64,000 nucleotides of DNA, taken from positions 19,452,001 through 19,516,000 of the forward strand of contig NC_056550.1 in the NCBI RefSeq assembly GCF_910596095.1, given 5' to 3'. The notes below the pieces were generated by a model. It had not been told where the DNA came from and made no database searches. It worked only from the letters and a program-made list of their open reading frames with translations. The position numbers and the translations under genes are program-made. The first letter of the stretch is position 1, and each line of letters begins with the position of its first letter. Positions 59,482-64,000 of this stretch are shown here, piece after piece. This DNA is from Thunnus maccoyii. Its lineage: Eukaryota > Chordata > Actinopteri > Scombriformes > Scombridae.

Positions 59482-61440
59482 CCACCGACAGCTGTATGCT
59501 ACAGAGACATGTTCAAGCACACAACATAAAATATCACAGCTCCTCCTGCTGGTAGTGACAGGCTTTTCACCCCATTTTTGCAAAAAGTGTTGTGTAGCCC
59601 TCTTAATTTGTAAGTGCAGTTTTCTCATTAGTTCACCGAATATTTACTGTATATATCTTCCAGCGTGATACTTTCATGTATAAACATGCATTTGAAATGT
59701 ACAGATATCTCACTGAACTACAGAAGACTTAGGGCACTAAAACATCCACAGAGATGGATATAGGCAGCAGACATACAGGTGCATCTGATCCTGTATGAAA
59801 GTGGATAAAAAAGCTTGTAATGTTACGCATGTAAATGGAAAAAAAAAAAAATGAAGAAAAAAAAAACCAGTGGATAGATAAATAGCCTCAGTTAGGGAAA
59901 GCTGTGAAAACGGTCACTTTATTTGAATTCATCTGTGAATCATGCTGAGAAGCAAGCGCATTGAAGTTAAACACGCTGGGTTAGCATTTGTGTTTTTCCC
60001 TTCTATTTATTTTGAATATTTTATCCACTATTTTAACAAGTTAATATTGAAAACTGTGAACATTTTTGTCCATGTCTGATAATTTTGTTCTAACGGACCT
60101 AGTTTTTCATTTTTATCATAATCTTTTTTTTTTTTTTTTGAATGTGTGCAATCAAACCATTTTCACTTTGATAAACTGATGTATTTGCTGGTTTGGAAAA
60201 ACAAAAGATTGATGTTACTCGCTTCATTTTTTTTTTTTTTAATCTTCTGGGCTTCAGTCAGTCGTCCCAAAATGTTCGGTGATTTACGGTTGAGCTGTTA
60301 CGCATCAGTACCCTCTGTCCATGATGTACCTATTTAATTAAGCCACCATTTGCACTTTAAAGTTGAAATTCACACCTGATGCAACATGATGCAAAACAGC
60401 AACCTCAGCTACTCGTTTCTTTGACAGATTTTGATGCTGAGGAGGAAGAAAAAAAAAAAAAAAAAAGGTGACTTACAATGTCATCTCATGAGTAAAAGCA
60501 GTGTGTAATATTGGCTTTTACTGGGTTTAACTTAGGTTTGGCATTAACTGAGTGAATCCCACCATACATGCACTTATTCAGATTATAGTGTAATCAAAAG
60601 CCGAGCTGACATGCAGAGGGTGTTACTGTTACTGGCGGAGATAACCCTGCATGACATCAGTAATCTCGTGTCTTCTCTCTGGCTGTACGTCCGGTGTGAT
60701 GGGGGTCTTGTGTGTCACGGCCTGATACACCACTTCACACTAGATTATCTTCTCATTCAAACTGTCGGCTGCTTATTTGTCGGTGCCACAGTAAACAGGT
60801 AGCTAGTTTAAAATAGAAAAAAAGTACATCGGCAAACAAGTTCTTGTGGTGGCAGGATCATCACATAGCGGTTTTAGCCTGTAACCTCTCTAATAAGGCG
60901 TCAGCCCTTTAAGATGACCTGCATTGCTCAGATGCATGTTAGATAATAAGCGCAGATGTCTTTTTGACTAATTACAAAAATATAGTAATCTCTGCTAGGA
61001 ATAAGCTACAAATAAATGATTGTATGAGACATCTCGCAAAGTTACATAGTGATTCCATCGAGTTAATATTAACAAAGCATCGTTCCAACACAGCATGCCC
61101 TATCTGCTTTTTCACCTTCGCTCACCAAGTGCAGAGTTTGGCTGCATGAGCCACATGTCTAAAGTTAATAATTCTCACGGACTAGTTCCTTGACTCTATG
61201 TGCATTTGATTTCTTTTCTTTTTTTCCTTGAGGCTAGCTAAGCTGTGCAAGAAAGTCAATTTTGAGTTTGAAGGACTGCAGTGAACTTTTAATACGAAGT
61301 ACTCTATGCCATTGTTGTGGATAATTCTGGTCTGCATTGCTCTCTAAATGTCTGTGATATGTAATAACTATGTAAGTCAAAATTTGTTTGACTGTTGTAT
61401 ACAGGTACTATTTTATCAATAAAAATCAGAACATGATATT
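59482..61440 (+). other. cdip1: cdip1 3' UTR (inferred)
   Basis: It runs from the stop to the first good AATAAA at 61419-61424, with no other gene signal. It contains several A- and T-runs. The end faces the polr3k 3' end at 61673, so the two genes converge within about 230 bp. Confidence 0.5.
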
Positions 61441-61672
61441 TCTTTGGAATTTCTTTTAATAAGTGAATACTGTATGTAAATATCTTCAAAGACAAGGTGT
61501 GCCTGAACACAGAATACAAACGGCACAAAGTGAGAAAACATCAGAGCGTTTTCCATCACTATAAGAGCCTGTTGGCAATAAATAAAGGTTCAACATTGAG
61601 GGAAAAGGAAGGGAGGGGAGTAATCAGTGACATAAGCATGAAATATATAAAAAATTTCAAAGTGCGATTGTG

Positions 61673-63694
61673 TCAATCCCTCCATCGGTGCCCACACTGG
61701 GCGTTGCAGCATTTGTAGAAAGTCGTCATCGGTTCGTCTGCCGATCTGGTCTGAATCTGCATGAAATACGCCCGAGGATGCTCACACTTCGGACACGTTT
61801 CTGTAAACGGATACAGATGCAAAGTGTCAGTGTCTGGAACCACGAGGACTACTGGAGTTGTCATATTTGGTTTATTGTGGGAAAAAGATGACAAATTTAT
61901 GTATGAGGCGATGATACAGCTGCAAAAGCCCCAAATGAATACAACAATCTTCTTGAATAACAAAACAAATATGAATCTGTATGTGAAAGCAGCCCTTATT
62001 TAAAATTTTAAGTAGTTTTTAAATGGCAGGCCTTTGTGAGAACATTAGCATTAGAAACAGAACCTATTCACTTTGCCAATAAAACAAATACTCAAGGAAT
62101 TTGATAAGATTAGATGCAGCTGTTTTGCGAGAAAATTACCAAATTTGACACATGAATGTGTTCCAGTACGACCTTAAAATGAAACAAACACACGCAGAAT
62201 GATTCACATCCCTTGTGGCTTCAGAGCTTTGTGTCAATGAGAAACATTTGATCAGAATTTTTATCTTGTGCTGCAGGTTTTGATCAACTGCCTTTCAAAC
62301 TTGTAGTTATTCTAACTTTATTATGAAAACATGAGAACAGATCTAACTGAACTTTGAGTTTTATTGATGGCTTTAAAAAAGATCTTACACCCTCAACGCA
62401 GCTGCTGTTAGTAATGATCAAAACTTTCAAATGGGCAGAGGAACACAGGTAAGTAACTCCTAAAATTCACATTATTTTGCTCACAATGATGTTAGTACGG
62501 TAACGCTCACCTACTGTCTCATCTGAGACAGAGTTAATAAATACCCAGCCTCATTAACATATGGGTTGTATCATCCAAATACTGTATCAAACACACATTA
62601 AGTGGCAAAAGGCTGAGCTGCTCAAATGTCTGATTAGAGCTGTTTACAGCTTTGCACACACTGTTTTCCATATATTACTTTGGTGTTAATAGAAACTGTA
62701 ATAGAATACTCTAATAGAAACTCTGTATATGATGTGTAAAAATATGCACTAAAGTGAGTGGGCAGCAGTGCAGTACAGTCTGAACAATGATGTGAAGCAC
62801 AGCAAATAGAAATGAAGTGTTTTAAAGGATAAGTTCACAATTTTTTAAAGTCTAAAATAACAGTCAGGTGCCCATTTGAAAACTGAAAGAGGTTTTCCTC
62901 ACTGTCATCATTCCTCCTATTCATATTGACTATTAAAAGATCCCGTTCAGATGTCCAAACAGTCATTTTGTGCATATCAAGTGGATATCTGCCACATCTA
63001 CAGTCTTTTTTTAGCATCAAATTCCCTCTTTGTGTTTCCTCGGACAGTGTTTCCCTGTAGAGCTGTGGTGGGAGTCTAGTGACAAAAAGAGGAACTTTGG
63101 CACTTAAATGACTGTAACTATGAAAGATATCTACTTGATTTGACTCATTTCGACGGCTGAAGCTTCATATTAGCTTCAGATAAACTTTTAAATACATGTT
63201 TGCAGAGGAGGAGGACTGTGGATTTTTGTCCACGTCACTTACATTGTAGGTGCATTATGAGGGGATCTACTAATGGTTAATATGAACACCAGGAATGATT
63301 GCAGCAAGAAAAACCTGTTGCAATGTTCATTTGGGCACCTGACTATTGTTTTAAGACAGACTTGGAAAAACTGTGAACCCGTCCTTTAATGTCACTCACC
63401 AGGAGTAGAGTCCACGTTTTCCCAAGCTGCAGCTCCACCCAGAACATCATCCACTTCTTTTAACTTGGGATACTTCCTGTTATTTACCTGTAAAAAAAGA
63501 AGGAAAAAAAAGATTTACACTAACTGATTTATGATAAGACTTTGATGTTCATCGTATATTTAATGTGGCATAACGTGACTCACCTTTCTCGTGATGTTAT
63601 GTACATACGGACAGGTGTTGCAGGCGAATCTCATACACTTTTGTCCTTCTTCCACAATTAAAACGTTTCCGCAGGTTGGACAAAAAAGCAACAT
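61673..63694 (-). CDS. polr3k: RNA polymerase III subunit RPC10 (C11), POLR3K
   Basis: This is the small Pol III core subunit needed for intrinsic RNA cleavage, termination and reinitiation in the nucleus. There are three exons: 63584-63694, 63400-63487 and 61673-61800, in frame, giving 108 residues, exactly the family length. The N-terminal zinc ribbon uses C5, C8, C25 and C28. The C-terminal TFIIS-like ribbon uses C69, C72, C97 and C102. The RSADEP hairpin (85-90) that carries the acidic cleavage residues is intact. The start is set at MLLFCPTC by family length. An in-frame upstream ATG at 63787 would add 31 residues with no family support. Intron 2 contains a MITE whose end lies about 10 bases from the 5' splice site. 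ATTAAA at about 61453-61458 (minus) could be its polyadenylation signal. Confidence 0.95.
62824..63388. mobile_element. Foldback-type MITE in polr3k intron 2
   Basis: The left end AAAGGATAAGTTCACAATTT and the right end (reverse-complemented AAAGGACGGGTTCACAGTTT) extend as imperfect inverted repeats. They share CAGGTGCCCAwwTGAA blocks and reach over roughly 90 bases or more. It is flanked by TTTAAA/TTTAAT. No coding capacity. It is related to the LINE-interrupted copy at 51.5-53.3 kb. Confidence 0.8.
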
Positions 63695-64000
63695 GTTAGC
63701 TGAGAAATATTTATACTTAGAGCTACAAAACTGAAAGAACAAACACTGTGTTTGCTCACTATTTCTACTATCCTCTGATGTAAACACTTGAACGCATGTG
63801 TGGGGCAGCGGAAGATGAAAGCGAGTGCTACCCTTTTTACAGCTCGGTGGGAAACAAAATATAAGAAGTTGTTTATATTAATTCAACGTCCACACATCAA
63901 AATAGTAATACAGTTGAATAATGTTGAATAAAGCAAATGTTTGAGTGTTCAAGCAAATATTAAAACGGCGTTTGAATGTTCCTCCACTACGGGGAACCAT
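63695..64000. promoter_or_regulatory. polr3k: polr3k upstream region
   Basis: It lies upstream of the polr3k start on the minus strand. An ETS-type GCGGAAG occurs at 63809-63815. No other gene start can be recognised before the window ends. Confidence 0.3.

Noticed and set aside
63695-63787. In-frame upstream ATG extending polr3k by 31 residues
   Set aside because: The POLR3K family starts at MLLFCP with 108 residues; the extension has no family support.

Overview
The window is a stretch of a ray-finned fish (teleost) nuclear genome. The protein-coding genes are split into many exons with GT-AG introns. Their products read as close orthologues of vertebrate proteins, and the non-coding DNA carries short inverted-repeat DNA elements and a CR1/L2-type LINE typical of teleosts. 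Nothing prokaryotic, viral or plasmid-like is present. I found no previously undescribed multi-gene system. The points of interest are unusual splice choices, promoter motifs, transposon nesting and one odd hairpin pair.

Layout. (1) 1-8.87 kb is gene-poor upstream DNA with several DNA-transposon relics and one coding-like degenerate stretch. (2) About 8.87-9.6 kb is a CpG-rich block with a good splice donor at 9386. It is the likely promoter and non-coding first exon of rhbdf1. (3) 9.4-26.8 kb is its large first intron. (4) 26.87-35.3 kb (+) holds the coding exons of rhbdf1 (iRhom1), including a 34-codon cassette exon. (5) 36.5-37.7 kb (-) is aanat2, the fish pineal-type serotonin N-acetyltransferase, tail to tail with rhbdf1. 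(6) 43.6-50.9 kb (-) is mgrn1 (mahogunin RING E3 ligase), 16 coding exons plus an alternative C-terminal exon. (7) 51.4-53.3 kb is an inverted-repeat element split by a LINE insertion. (8) 54.2-59.5 kb (+) is cdip1 (LITAF-domain protein) with two non-coding 5' exons. (9) 61.7-63.7 kb (-) is polr3k (RNA polymerase III subunit RPC10), with its 3' end facing cdip1.

The genes are independent transcription units with unrelated jobs: ADAM17 trafficking, melatonin synthesis, ubiquitination, p53-linked cell death, and Pol III transcription. What joins them is ancestry. RHBDF1, MGRN1, CDIP1 and POLR3K all lie on human 16p13.3, whereas human AANAT lies beside RHBDF2 and near RNF157 on 17q25. Finding aanat2 between rhbdf1 and mgrn1 is what is expected if aanat1 and aanat2 are whole-genome-duplication copies and tetrapods lost this one.

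All exon boundaries were read by eye from reading frame, splice consensus and remembered family sequences. UTR limits and regulatory calls are inference.
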